A stretch of DNA of 64,000 nucleotides, taken from Pseudomonas graminis. Lineage in GTDB: Bacteria > Pseudomonadota > Gammaproteobacteria > Pseudomonadales > Pseudomonadaceae. The notes beneath the pieces were generated by a model that ran no database searches, was not told the origin of the DNA, and worked only from the letters and a program-made list of their open reading frames with translations. The position numbers and the translations under genes are program-made. The DNA is taken from the NCBI RefSeq assembly GCF_013201545.1, contig NZ_CP053746.1, positions 3,293,501-3,357,500 of the forward strand. Direction: 5' to 3'. Positions within the stretch are counted from its first letter, which is position 1. Every line of letters starts with the position of its first letter. Positions 27,244-35,905 of this stretch are shown one piece after another.

Positions 27244-28575
27244 ATGGCGCGCAAGCAATCCAGACAGCGTTTTGAACGGGTCCATCCGCATTGTGCCGGT
27301 ATCGACATCGGCAGCCGTGAGCATTGGGTCGCCGTTGATCGTGACCACAAGCAATCGGTACGCAGCTTTTCCTCCTTCACCGACGACCTCATCAAGCTGG
27401 CCGACTGGCTTGAAAGTCTGAAGATAGAGGTCGTGGCCATGGAAGCCACCGGCGTCTACTGGATTCCACTGTTTGAGCTTCTTGATGCGCGAGGCTTCAA
27501 GGTCTATCTGGTCAACTCACGCGCAACTCGGCAGATTTCCGGTCGTAAATCCGATGTCCTCGATTGCCAGTGGATATGTCAACTGATGAGCCATGGCCTG
27601 CTACGCGGAGCCTTTCGCCCTGACGATGCCATCTGTTCCATGCGGGCGCTCATTCGCCAACGAGCCGGCAAGGTTCGCAATCAGGCCCAGACATTGAACC
27701 GTATGCAAAAAGCGCTGAGCCAGATGAACATTCAGCTCGCCAACGTCATTAGCGATATTTCGGGCGTGACCGGCATGAAAATCCTTCGTGCAATTATTGC
27801 CGGCGAGCGCGATCCGGCTGCTCTGGCCGAGTTGACTGATCGGCGTATCAAGGCCAGCAAAGAGACCATCGCCCGCAGCCTGCACGGTAATTGGCGCCTG
27901 GAACATCTACATGCGCTTGAGCAAGAAGTGCAGTGCTACGACTTTTTTGAACAGCAGATTGGCGCGTGCGACAAGGCAATTACGGACGCGCTGAGTCAGT
28001 TGCCCGAGCGCGAAGAAGCCCCGCAACCCTCACGAAAAATCCTGCGTAGCCCTCACCGCTGCGCAGCAGATCAGGCGGCCCTACATCAGTCACTTTGGCG
28101 CGTCATGGGCGTTGATCTCACCGCCATACCAACCATAGGCGTCGATACGGCCCTGATCATTGCCGGCGAAATTGGCCCGGATTTGTCCCGATTTCCTACG
28201 ATGGAGCATTTCTGCTCATGGCTAGGTGTGGCGCCACCGACACGGATTTCTGGTGGTCGCCAACTGTCGGGTAAAAGTCAGAAAACCCGCAATAACGCAG
28301 CTCAGGCGCTCAAGCAGGCGGCCTCCAACGCGCGAAACGATAAAAGCTTCATCGGCGCCAGCCATAGAGCCCGACTGGCGCGGATGGACACCAGTTGCGC
28401 GATCAAGGCCACGGCTCATCAGCTTGCACGGCTGATCTACGCCATGTTGACCAAGGGCCAGCCATATGTTGAGCAGGGGATCGAAGCGTTTGAAGAACGG
28501 AGCAAAGAAAAGCAGTTTCGTGCCTTGCTGCGCAAGGCACGAAAACTGGGATTAGACTTGGTGAAGGCCTCTTGA
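27244..28575 (+). CDS. IS110-family transposase
   Basis: A 443-residue DEDD recombinase. The N-terminal RuvC-like domain has GIDIG (D21), MEATG (E67) and RKSDVLD (D104, D107); the C-terminal Tnp_IS116/IS110/IS902 domain has IPTIGVDTALIIAGEIG and RISGGRQLSGKSQKTRN, which contains the conserved serine region. The frame is intact from ATG 27244 (GAGGAAT upstream) to the stop, so the element may still be active. Between the two domains a ~100-residue coiled-coil-like linker is present. Confidence 0.93.
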   Translation: MARKQSRQRFERVHPHCAGIDIGSREHWVAVDRDHKQSVRSFSSFTDDLIKLADWLESLKIEVVAMEATGVYWIPLFELLDARGFKVYLVNSRATRQISGRKSDVLDCQWICQLMSHGLLRGAFRPDDAICSMRALIRQRAGKVRNQAQTLNRMQKALSQMNIQLANVISDISGVTGMKILRAIIAGERDPAALAELTDRRIKASKETIARSLHGNWRLEHLHALEQEVQCYDFFEQQIGACDKAITDALSQLPEREEAPQPSRKILRSPHRCAADQAALHQSLWRVMGVDLTAIPTIGVDTALIIAGEIGPDLSRFPTMEHFCSWLGVAPPTRISGGRQLSGKSQKTRNNAAQALKQAASNARNDKSFIGASHRARLARMDTSCAIKATAHQLARLIYAMLTKGQPYVEQGIEAFEERSKEKQFRALLRKARKLGLDLVKAS

Positions 28576-28615
28576 ATTGTGCAACAAAATCAAAGGCTTA
28601 TTTTTTGTTTGATGA

Positions 28616-28703
28616 GAGTGAGCTTGCTCGCGAAGGCAGTATTTCGGCCGCTGAATATTTAGCGCCCATACCGGACTCTTCGCGAGCAAGCTCACTCCCA
28701 CAG
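28616..28703. repeat. REP inverted pair, first copy split by the insertion sequence
   Basis: GAGTGAGCTTGCTCGCG at 28616-28632 is the right part of a REP; CTTCGCGAGCAAGCTCACTC followed by CCACAG at 28678-28703 is the intact opposite copy. The missing left part of the first lies at 26921, across the insertion. Confidence 0.8.
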
Positions 28704-28839
28704 TTTTGATCGGCGTGAAATATCGGCAAGCAGCGTCAAGTCGTATGAGAGAACCATCGCGCAGACGCCGCGCGGCCGGGAATTAAACACGGTCACTCCC
28801 ACTGCCGCGCGCTTTACAAATCACGCTGCGGTCTCTAGC

Positions 28840-29979
28840 TCAAAAGCCGCTGCGTTTCAGGATCGAGTCCATGCTTTCCTTCGACGGTCGACCGTAGAAT
28901 TTCAGCAGTTCCGAAGCACGGTTGGTAAAGAACCCGTCCACGCCCTGTTCGCTGATCGCTTTGAAATCCACCGCGTCATCGACGGTGTACGGGTGGACGA
29001 TCATCCCGCGATCATGGGCCATCTTGTTCATCCACGGCTGCACCAAGTCACTGTAGCTCTGGTCACCGCCGTTCTTCAGCGCTGCCGACGGCCCGGTCCC
29101 TACGGCGCCGTGGGCTTTGGCCCAATCCATCCAGGCGGCAAACTCTTCTTTGGATTTCACCTGCTGGCTGGCGTAAAAGCTGGCTTTGTCCTTGGCCCCC
29201 GAATCCTTGAACGTCTTGCCCGACGCCGTTTCGATGGAGCCGTCACCGAGCCACAGCAGCAGGACTTTCGGCGTGTCGGGCATGCTCTTCTGCAGCAGTT
29301 CCAGGCTTGGTTTTTCAAAGGTCTGCAGCACCACGCGGCCTGGCATGTGGGCGACGTTGACGTAGCCTTTCTCGGCGGCAGGACGCTGGGTCAGCCAACC
29401 GCGCTGATCGAGCTTTTTCTTCAAATCTTCCTCGATGCCCGGAAACTGCGCCGGCACTTTGGTTTCGATGTACAGACCGGGCTTGTTCTTGCCGCGTTCG
29501 GCGATGTCGATGACCTCGTCCAGCGTCAGAATCTTCAGCCCGGCGTAGGTGGCGCGGGCGCGATCGGGGTAGGCCTTGTTGAACCAGGAGCCAGCGTCCA
29601 GGCGCTTGATTTCTTCCAGCGTAAAAGTATTCAGCGGGTCCTTGGCACGTTGCGGGTAGACCTCCGCGATATTCGTCGTGCGCTCCAGCGTGTTGTCGTG
29701 CAGCGCGATGAGCACGCCGTCCTTGGTGCGCTGGATGTCCATCTCCAGGTAATCCGCGCCCAGCTCGCGAGCCAGGGTGTAGGAAGGAACCGTTTCTTCG
29801 GGTGCATTGAACGATGCGCCACGATGGGCGATCACTGCCGGCCACGGCACGCCGATCTTCGCCGCCAGCGCCCGACCCGGTTCCTTGCCGGTGTCAGCGG
29901 CGGCCAGGGCCACGGCGGATGACAACAACACACCGGCAATCGCGGCGCCGCTAATCGTTCTGGATAATCCTTTCAACAT
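28840..29979 (-). CDS. glpQ: Periplasmic glycerophosphodiester phosphodiesterase (GlpQ)
   Basis: Hydrolyses glycerophosphodiesters from phospholipid breakdown to glycerol-3-phosphate and an alcohol. A signal peptide ends near residue 26 (AGVLLSSAVALA). The TIM-barrel GDPD motifs follow: IAHRGASFNAPEET with the catalytic histidine, then YLEMDIQRTKDG and LHDNTLERTTN with the second histidine and metal ligands, and HPYTVDD near the C-terminus. The 379-residue length suits GlpQ-type enzymes. I use the ATG at 29979, which begins the signal peptide; an ATG at 30003 is in frame. It is transcribed divergently from the dehydrogenase operon. Confidence 0.88.
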   Translation of the reverse strand: MLKGLSRTISGAAIAGVLLSSAVALAAADTGKEPGRALAAKIGVPWPAVIAHRGASFNAPEETVPSYTLARELGADYLEMDIQRTKDGVLIALHDNTLERTTNIAEVYPQRAKDPLNTFTLEEIKRLDAGSWFNKAYPDRARATYAGLKILTLDEVIDIAERGKNKPGLYIETKVPAQFPGIEEDLKKKLDQRGWLTQRPAAEKGYVNVAHMPGRVVLQTFEKPSLELLQKSMPDTPKVLLLWLGDGSIETASGKTFKDSGAKDKASFYASQQVKSKEEFAAWMDWAKAHGAVGTGPSAALKNGGDQSYSDLVQPWMNKMAHDRGMIVHPYTVDDAVDFKAISEQGVDGFFTNRASELLKFYGRPSKESMDSILKRSGF

Positions 29980-30345
29980 GGTTCTGACGTTCCTTTTCTG
30001 CATGTCCGTTCATGGCGCAGCCGTTGCCGCACCGCGTGGCACATCGTTTTGTGGTGAAAAATCAGGTGTCGCAGGGCTCAGACCTTAAACAGCAAAGCGC
30101 GTCTCGGGCAACCGGGATTGTCGTTGCGAGGGGGATTGCTGTCGTTTTGAAGGAGATCGTAAAGGCCTCGGCTGCTCCGTTCATTCGGTATCGGGTGCGT
30201 GAAAGTGTCCGCGTGCCTTGTGACGTTAATGGGTCTGCCGGGCTAACGCGTTTTGTCAGGACACTGGATTTTCATGTCAGCCTCTGCCCAACCGCTCTCA
30301 CTCGCGCTACTGTCAGCACCACGAATTTTGCCTGGCGGAGGGATG
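29980..30345. other. Divergent promoter region between glpQ and the dehydrogenase operon
   Basis: About 365 bases without a supported gene. No clear pair of Pho boxes (CTGTCAT repeats) was found on the glpQ side by eye. The plus-strand gene is preceded by GGCGGAGGG. Confidence 0.4.
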
Positions 30346-31278
30346 ATGAAGACGGTGTTGGTGCTGGTTGAAAGCGTGAACATGTATTTGCCGATCTTGG
30401 AAAGCAGCGGCTTTCGCCTGATTCTGGCGCCGACGCCGGCGATGCGTGCCGAGGCGGTGGCGAATGGGGGCGAGGAGATTGACGCCGTGCTGACCCGCGG
30501 GCCTCTGGGGTTCACTGCCGAGGAAATGGCCGCGCTGCCGAAGCTCGGCATCATCTGTGTGATTGGCGCGGGCTACGAACGTGTCGACCTCGAAGCCGCC
30601 GAGGCGCGGGGCATCGTGGTGACCAACGGGGCAGGGGTGAATGCCCCGACGGTGGCGGACCACGCGATGGCCTTGCTGCTGGCGGCGGTTCGCGACATTC
30701 CTCAGGCCGACGTGTCGGTGCGCCGCAACGAATGGCGCAAGGTCACACGGCCCTCGTTCGCCGGCAAACGCCTGGGCATTCTCGGTCTTGGTTCGGTGGG
30801 GATGGCCATCGCCAAGCGCGGGCTGGGGTTTGACATGGTCATCCACTATCACAGCCGCTCGCCGCGCGCGGGCGTGGATTTCAACTATTGCGCGACCCCG
30901 CTGGCACTGGCCGAAGCGTCGGACTTTCTGGTGGTGGCGACGCCGGGCGGCGGGTCGACGCGGCACCTCATCGACAAGGCGGCCATCGAAGCGCTGGGCG
31001 CCGAGGGCTTCCTCGTCAACATCGCGCGGGCCAGCGTCGTCGACACCGATGCGCTGATCGATGCGCTCAAACAGGGGCGCCTGGCCGGGGCGGCCCTGGA
31101 CGTATTCGACGACGAGCCCCACGTCCCCGATGCCCTGAAAGCGTTGAACAACGTGGTTCTCACGCCGCACTTGGCGGGGTTGTCGCCGGAAGCGTCGCGC
31201 GACACCGTGAAAATGGTCGCCGACAACCTGCTGGCGTTTTACGCCGGGCAGCCGGTGTTGACCCCTGTTCACAGCTGA
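30346..31278 (+). CDS. D-2-hydroxyacid dehydrogenase (NAD-binding)
   Basis: A 310-residue member of the D-isomer 2-hydroxyacid dehydrogenase family (glyoxylate/hydroxypyruvate reductase-like). The Rossmann motif [13 protein letters not shown] lies near residue 145; catalytic residues are the arginine in ARASVVD, the glutamate in [10 protein letters not shown] and the histidine in [10 protein letters not shown]. Two adjacent ATGs (30343, 30346) follow GGAGGG; 30346 has the better spacing. It heads a four-gene plus-strand group with an SDR, an FAH-type hydrolase and an AraC regulator, suggesting a small catabolic pathway for a hydroxy- or keto-acid whose substrate is not known. Confidence 0.85.
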   Translation: MKTVLVLVESVNMYLPILESSGFRLILAPTPAMRAEAVANGGEEIDAVLTRGPLGFTAEEMAALPKLGIICVIGAGYERVDLEAAEARGIVVTNGAGVNAPTVADHAMALLLAAVRDIPQADVSVRRNEWRKVTRPSFAGKRLGILGLGSVGMAIAKRGLGFDMVIHYHSRSPRAGVDFNYCATPLALAEASDFLVVATPGGGSTRHLIDKAAIEALGAEGFLVNIARASVVDTDALIDALKQGRLAGAALDVFDDEPHVPDALKALNNVVLTPHLAGLSPEASRDTVKMVADNLLAFYAGQPVLTPVHS

Positions 31279-31322
31279 CGATTAACCACAGAACCCTCCC
31301 TGACAAGAACAAGGAACCGCGT

Positions 31323-32087
31323 ATGTCTCGATCTTCGGTGTTGAAAGTCGCTCTGGTGACGGGCGCCGGCAGTGGCATTGGCCGTGCCGTGGCGCTGCAA
31401 CTGCTGGCTGACGGTTTTGCCGTGGTGCTGGCCGGACGTCGGCCCGAGCCATTGCAGGCGTTGGTCGATCAGGCCGAGGCTGCCGGACAGCAGGCGCTGG
31501 CGGTGCCGACGGATGTGCGCGACCCGGCCAGCGTCGAAGCGCTGTTCGCGACCATTGAAAGCACGTTCGGTCGACTGGACATGTCGTTCAATAACGCCGG
31601 CATTGGCGCACCGGCCGTGCCGATGGACGAGTTGTCGGTCGAGCAGTGGAAGAACGTCATCGACACCAACGTCACCGGGATGTTTTTGTGCGTGCGCGCC
31701 GCGTTCGGCTTGATGCGGCGTCAGGTGCCTCAAGGTGGCCGGATCATCAACAACGGCTCGATTTCGGCGCACACGCCCCGGTTGTTCAGCTCGCCTTATA
31801 CGTCCAGCAAACACGCCGTGCTGGGCCTGACCAAAAGTACCGCGCTGGACGGTCGGCAGTTCAACATCGCCTGCGGCCAGATCGACATTGGCAACGCCCT
31901 CACCGAAATGACCGACCGCATGACCAAAGGCGTGTTGCAGCCCAACGGTGATCTGCAGGTCGAGCCGACCATGAACGTGCAGCATGTGGCCGACGCGGTG
32001 AGCTACATGGCCGGGCTGCCATTGTCCGCCAACGTGCTGAACATGACCGTCATGGCCAGCGGCATGCCGTTTGTGGGCCGCGGCTGA
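31323..32087 (+). CDS. Short-chain dehydrogenase/reductase
   Basis: A 254-residue classical SDR. The coenzyme motif TGAGSGIG is at residues 13-20, NNAG follows near 90, and the active-site region has [11 protein letters not shown] with the serine and YTSSK with the tyrosine and lysine. The ATG at 31323 follows AAGGAACC; the frame is open far upstream through the previous gene but without similarity. It lies 44 nt after the dehydrogenase gene and probably belongs to the same transcript. It likely oxidises or reduces a hydroxyl/keto group of the same substrate chain; the substrate is unassigned. Confidence 0.87.
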   Translation: MSRSSVLKVALVTGAGSGIGRAVALQLLADGFAVVLAGRRPEPLQALVDQAEAAGQQALAVPTDVRDPASVEALFATIESTFGRLDMSFNNAGIGAPAVPMDELSVEQWKNVIDTNVTGMFLCVRAAFGLMRRQVPQGGRIINNGSISAHTPRLFSSPYTSSKHAVLGLTKSTALDGRQFNIACGQIDIGNALTEMTDRMTKGVLQPNGDLQVEPTMNVQHVADAVSYMAGLPLSANVLNMTVMASGMPFVGRG

Positions 32088-32207
32088 TCATCGGTTCAAG
32101 TGGTTGCGTTGTTTTGTCCAAAACCTGGTGGGATCCGTCCAACCTGGCTAAGCGATCAATCGCCACACTCAACCCATGCCGAGCCACCTTGAATCGAGGA
32201 CACCGCC

Positions 32208-32897
32208 ATGACCGAGTTCGTTATCGCCCCCGTTGCCACACCGTCCCTGGCCGTTGCCGGGACTGCCAGCCGCTTTCCGATTCGTCGGGTTTTCTGCGTC
32301 GGCCGCAATTACTCCGATCACGCCCGGGAAATGGGCCATGACCCTGACCGCGAGCCGCCATTCTTCTTCATGAAGCCGGCCGACGCCGTGGTGCCCGCCG
32401 AAGGCTACATCGCTTACCCGCCGCTCACCGAGGACCTGCATCACGAGATTGAGCTGGTCGTTGCGATCGGCAAGGACGGTGTGAACATCGACCCGCAGGA
32501 CGCCCTGACCCACGTCTGGGGCTACGGCGTCGGTCTGGACCTGACCCGCCGCGATTTACAGGCGCAGGCCAAGAAAATGGGCCGGCCGTGGGAGTGGGCC
32601 AAAGCATTCGACGCCTCCGCGCCCGCCACGCCGCTGCGCCCGGTCAGCGAGATCGGCCACCCGGAAGCCGGTGCGATCTGGCTCGACGTCAATGGCGAGC
32701 GCCGCCAGCGTGGCGATCTGTCTGACCAGATCTGGGCGGTCAGGGACGTGATCGCGTACCTGTCGCAGTCGGTCGGGGTCAAGGCGGGCGACCTGATCTA
32801 TACCGGAACGCCAGCCGGGGTGGGCGCGTTGCAGCGCGGCGATGTGGTCAGCGCCGGGATCGAAGGCCTTGCCGAACTGAGTGTGACGATTGGCTGA
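32208..32897 (+). CDS. Fumarylacetoacetate hydrolase-family protein (fumarylpyruvate hydrolase-like)
   Basis: A 229-residue FAH-fold enzyme. The metal-binding site is visible as the glutamates in HHEIELVV and the aspartate in GYGVGLDLTRRD; VGRNYSDHAREMG begins the domain, and YTGTPAGVGALQRGD is the family's C-terminal signature. Length and the PFFFMKPADAVV stretch resemble fumarylpyruvate/acylpyruvate hydrolases, which split a beta-diketo acid into pyruvate and a second acid. It lies 120 nt after the SDR gene; an aromatic- or sugar-acid pathway is possible but not proved. Confidence 0.87.
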   Translation: MTEFVIAPVATPSLAVAGTASRFPIRRVFCVGRNYSDHAREMGHDPDREPPFFFMKPADAVVPAEGYIAYPPLTEDLHHEIELVVAIGKDGVNIDPQDALTHVWGYGVGLDLTRRDLQAQAKKMGRPWEWAKAFDASAPATPLRPVSEIGHPEAGAIWLDVNGERRQRGDLSDQIWAVRDVIAYLSQSVGVKAGDLIYTGTPAGVGALQRGDVVSAGIEGLAELSVTIG

Positions 32898-32993
32898 GTC
32901 CAGGTTCAAGCCCGCCTGAGAATCCTTTGGTTCGGCTGCCGTCGTTGCCCTACCATGGGGCAGTCCGAACCGGCGATTTCAGGTGTTTCAGCG

Positions 32994-33896
32994 ATGGCCC
33001 ATCCCTCCCGCATCCAGACCTATGGCATGCAGCAGCGCAGCGACCGCATGGATTTCTACATCCGTGACAAGTCCGCCCGACCCGCGCTGACCGCGCCCCA
33101 TCGTCACGAATATTTCCAGATCCAGATCAACCTCGGTGGCGACACCGTGCAGCACATCGGTGGCGCGGTCAGGCCGTTTCCGCGCAACACCCTGGCGTTC
33201 ATCCTGCCCCATCGCCTGCATGTGATTCCGCACCCGGAAGAAGGCAATTTTGTCGTCATCAACTTTTCTCAGGAATTTCTCCTGCAACACCTGCAGTGCG
33301 ACCCGATGGACATTGAAGACGTGCCCGTCGCCGAGGCGCCTGAACTGGCGCCGTTCCGCTTTCAGGAACATCTGGATTTCACCCTCGATGACACCGACTT
33401 CGCCGAAGTGACCGCGCTGCTGGCGCAGATGCGCGAGATGGATCGCGCCAGGCAATTGGGCTCAGGCGCCATCCTGCGGGGATGCCTGCTGCAATTGATC
33501 GGCACGGTGTGCAATCGCTACGAAGCGCAGTTGCTGGCGCTGTCGGCGAACAAGGCTGAGCGGCGTGGACGGCGCGACGCGATGAGCCGGGTGACCGACT
33601 ACATTCGCGAACACATCGCCGATCCGGCCATGACCCTTACCGATGCGGCGGCGGCGGCCTTTCTGTCGCCCAATTACCTGACCCACCTGCTACGCAAGGA
33701 AACCGGCAGCACCTTTTCCGAACTGGTCCTGGAGCGGCGTATGCGGCTGGCGCGGACGCATTTGATGAGCAGCAAACCCTTGAGCCACATCGCCGAGATC
33801 TGCGGGTTTGCCGACGAAGCGTATTTTTCGCGGCGCTTCCGCAAAGCCCACGGCATGCCGCCGGGGCAGTTTCGCCGGGAGCGGCGGGGTGGTTGA
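32994..33896 (+). CDS. AraC-family transcriptional regulator
   Basis: About 300 residues. The N-terminal half is a cupin-type ligand domain (APHRHEYFQIQINLGG, with histidines as in AraC), and the C-terminal ~100 residues hold two helix-turn-helix motifs: MTLTDAAAAAFLSPNYLTHL and the second ending CGFADEAYFSRRFRKAHGMPPGQFR, the AraC signature. It lies about 96 nt after the FAH gene on the same strand and so probably regulates this operon in response to its substrate. The ATG at 32994 is one of two plausible starts (the other is 32955). Confidence 0.88.
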   Translation: MAHPSRIQTYGMQQRSDRMDFYIRDKSARPALTAPHRHEYFQIQINLGGDTVQHIGGAVRPFPRNTLAFILPHRLHVIPHPEEGNFVVINFSQEFLLQHLQCDPMDIEDVPVAEAPELAPFRFQEHLDFTLDDTDFAEVTALLAQMREMDRARQLGSGAILRGCLLQLIGTVCNRYEAQLLALSANKAERRGRRDAMSRVTDYIREHIADPAMTLTDAAAAAFLSPNYLTHLLRKETGSTFSELVLERRMRLARTHLMSSKPLSHIAEICGFADEAYFSRRFRKAHGMPPGQFRRERRGG

Positions 33897-33957
33897 ACGG
33901 GGTTGACGAGTTGTTGATCGGTTCCACTCCACATCTATCTTCAGCGAACGCGGCCCT

Positions 33958-34051
33958 TGTGGGAGAGAGCTTGCTCGCGAAGGCTGCCTTCCATCCGCCA
34001 GTGATTTAGCAGATGTACCGGCCCCTTCGTGAGCAAGCTCACTCTCACAGG
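33958..34051. repeat. REP inverted pair
   Basis: TGTGGGAGAGAGCTTGCTCG at 33958-33977 continues to 33983; CCTTCGTGAGCAAGCTCACT from 34024 to 34051 is the opposite copy, TCTCACAGG at its end. It lies between convergent regulator genes. Confidence 0.8.
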
Positions 34052-34079
34052 TTTTTGTTTCGCAGGCGCGAGACACTTT

Positions 34080-34958
34080 TTACAGCTCAATCGCCCTGGT
34101 CAGTTCGCTGAACAACGCCGACACCGAGCGTAGCGCCCGGCAATCCGGCCGCGTCAGCAGCCACAGCCCGGTGTCATGCCCTTCGATTGCTTCGCTGATG
34201 GGCTGAACCTCGCTGTCCTTCAGCATGAAATCCGGCAGGGCTGCTACGCCCATGCCTGCGCGCACCAGTTGGGCCACGGCCAGCATGGAGCTGCAGCGGT
34301 AGGCGAGGTTCACGCCGGGCAGCTGCTGCCGCCGCCACATCACGGTCGGGTGATCAGGGAGGAAATCGTCGGGGGCGATCCAGGCCATGTCGTCGAGGGC
34401 CAGATCACCGATGCGTCCCGCGTAGGCCGCGCTCGAACAGATCCGATACGCAACCGTGCCCAGTCGAGTGCCAACCAGATGCTCAGGCGGTGTGTTGGTC
34501 AGCCGTAGCGCAATGTCGGCGTCGCGGCGGCTCAGGTTGGCGAAGGTGCTGGAGGTGTTCAGCTCCAGACGCAGGCCCGGGTAATCCGGCATGAAACGGC
34601 TCAAGGCGGGGAGCAGCAGGCTTTGCAATACGGCTTCCGTGCAGGTCAGCCGCACGGTGCCACTGACAACCTGTCGGCCCTGCTCAAGACTCAATTGCGC
34701 CAGCGCCAGGGCGTTCTCGGCGCTTTCGGCCTGCTGGGCGAGCGCCAGGGCTGCGCTGGTCGGCACATACCCCGCGCGGCTCTTGTCGAAGAGCGCCGTG
34801 CCCACCGCTTTCTCCATCCGACGCACTGCGCGGAATACCGTCGAGACATCGACCTTCAGCAGCTCAGCGGCCTTGGCCAGCGTCCGCCCACGCACCAGCG
34901 CGAGGATGAGGGTGAGGTCGGCATGATTGATTCGATAGTGCGCGGCTGCATTGATCAC
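34080..34958 (-). CDS. LysR-family transcriptional regulator
   Basis: The N-terminal winged helix-turn-helix reads LTLILALVRGRTLAKAAELLKVDVSTVFRAVRRMEK, followed by a LysR substrate-binding domain (SGTVRLTCTEAVLQ, RRDADIALRL, VRAGMGVAALPDFML). The start is uncertain: family members begin just before INHADL, which favours the GTG at 34958 (292 residues); in-frame ATGs at 35018 and 35045 would add an unlikely N-terminal extension reaching into the divergent promoter. It is transcribed divergently from the amidotransferase-like gene and probably controls it. Confidence 0.82.
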   Translation of the reverse strand: MINAAAHYRINHADLTLILALVRGRTLAKAAELLKVDVSTVFRAVRRMEKAVGTALFDKSRAGYVPTSAALALAQQAESAENALALAQLSLEQGRQVVSGTVRLTCTEAVLQSLLLPALSRFMPDYPGLRLELNTSSTFANLSRRDADIALRLTNTPPEHLVGTRLGTVAYRICSSAAYAGRIGDLALDDMAWIAPDDFLPDHPTVMWRRQQLPGVNLAYRCSSMLAVAQLVRAGMGVAALPDFMLKDSEVQPISEAIEGHDTGLWLLTRPDCRALRSVSALFSELTRAIEL

Positions 34959-35047
34959 TTGCCTGGACGCCAATTCTGATTGCAGAACGACAAGCTTATA
35001 GTCGCCCCCGGACCTCATGCAAAGCGTTTTGATATCAGGGAGCACAC

Positions 35048-35752
35048 ATGACTCAAGGGCAAAAAATCCAGATCGCGTTGGTAGGTGACTACGAACCGAG
35101 TGTGCCAGCGCATCAGGCGATACCGGTGGCGCTGGACAGGGTGGCGAGCGAAACCGGGCTCAACGTTCAGGCAACGTGGGTGCCGACGACGGAGATCGGG
35201 GATGGTGTGGGCTTGCAGGCGTTCGATGGCATCTGGTGTGTGCCGGCCAGCCCCTACCGCAACATGGACGGCGCGCTGACGGCAATTCGTTTCGCCCGCG
35301 AGCGGCAGGTTCCCTTCCTCGGCACATGCGGCGGCTTTCAGCATGCGTTGCTGGAGTACGCGCGCAATTATCTGGGTTGGGCCGATGCCGAGCACGCCGA
35401 GACTGCGCCGGAATCGGAGAACGCCATCATCACGCCCTTGAGTTGCTCGCTGGTCGAAGCCTTCGCGCCGATCCGTCTGCGGCCGGGTTCGCGGGTTGCC
35501 GCCGCTTACGACGCGCTGGAAACGCAGGAGCGCTACCGCTGCCGCTATGGTTTGCGCAAGGAACTGGAGGCCGACGTGTTTGCCGGCCCGCTTAAAGTGT
35601 CGGGCTATGACGAAGACGACGAGGTCCGCGCGATGGAGCTCGACGGTCATCCGTTCTTCGTCGCGACGTTGTTTCAACCGGAACGCGCCGCGCTGGAGGG
35701 CAGCACCCCGCCACTGGTGAAAGCGTTTGTCCTGGCCTGCGCGGCAATCTAA
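35048..35752 (+). CDS. CTP-synthase C-terminal-like class I amidotransferase
   Basis: A 234-residue stand-alone glutamine-amidotransferase-fold protein resembling the C-terminal half of CTP synthase. It starts KIQIALVGDYEPSVPAHQAIP and has the nucleophile elbow GTCGGFQHALLEYARN with the cysteine near residue 95. The usual catalytic HPE near the C-terminus is replaced by FQPE, so the histidine of the triad is missing, and ammonia release from glutamine is doubtful. No synthetase domain adjoins it. GGGAGC precedes the ATG. Function is unknown; a divergent LysR gene likely regulates it. Confidence 0.75.
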   Translation: MTQGQKIQIALVGDYEPSVPAHQAIPVALDRVASETGLNVQATWVPTTEIGDGVGLQAFDGIWCVPASPYRNMDGALTAIRFARERQVPFLGTCGGFQHALLEYARNYLGWADAEHAETAPESENAIITPLSCSLVEAFAPIRLRPGSRVAAAYDALETQERYRCRYGLRKELEADVFAGPLKVSGYDEDDEVRAMELDGHPFFVATLFQPERAALEGSTPPLVKAFVLACAAI

Positions 35753-35770
35753 CGCCGTAAACGCCGTTCC

Positions 35771-35898
35771 TGTGGGAGCGAGCTTGCTCGCGAAGGCCCT
35801 GTGAGTGGGACCGGCTTCAGCCGGGAAGGGGCCGGTGTCGGCACCATCAGTCTCATGGTGTGACCATTAACGTCTTCCCGGCTAAAGCCGGTCCTACT
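35771..35898. repeat. Cluster of two REP families
   Basis: TGTGGGAGCGAGCTTGCTCG (from 35771 to 35796) is followed by AGTGGGACCGGCTTCAGCC (from 35804) and the opposite copy CTTCCCGGCTAAAGCCGGTC (35873-35892). They fill the gap between convergent genes. Confidence 0.78.
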
Positions 35899-35905
35899 TA
35901 TCCAA

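Larger units (their letters stand above)
26926..28619 (+). mobile_element. IS110-family insertion sequence inserted in a REP element
   Basis: The element carries one transposase gene (27244-28575), a ~310-nt left non-coding region and a ~40-nt right end, without terminal inverted repeats, as usual for IS110. Boundaries are deduced from the target: the left flank ends in TGTGGGAGT (26921-26929) and the right flank begins GAGTGAGCTTGCTCGCGAAGG-type sequence (from 28616). Joining them at the shared GAGT (26926-26929 and 28616-28619) restores one intact REP, and its inverted partner with the same GAGTGAGC variant lies at 28678-28703. Length is therefore about 1,690 bp. REP targeting is known for the related ISPpu9/ISPpu10 of P. 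putida. Confidence 0.75.
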
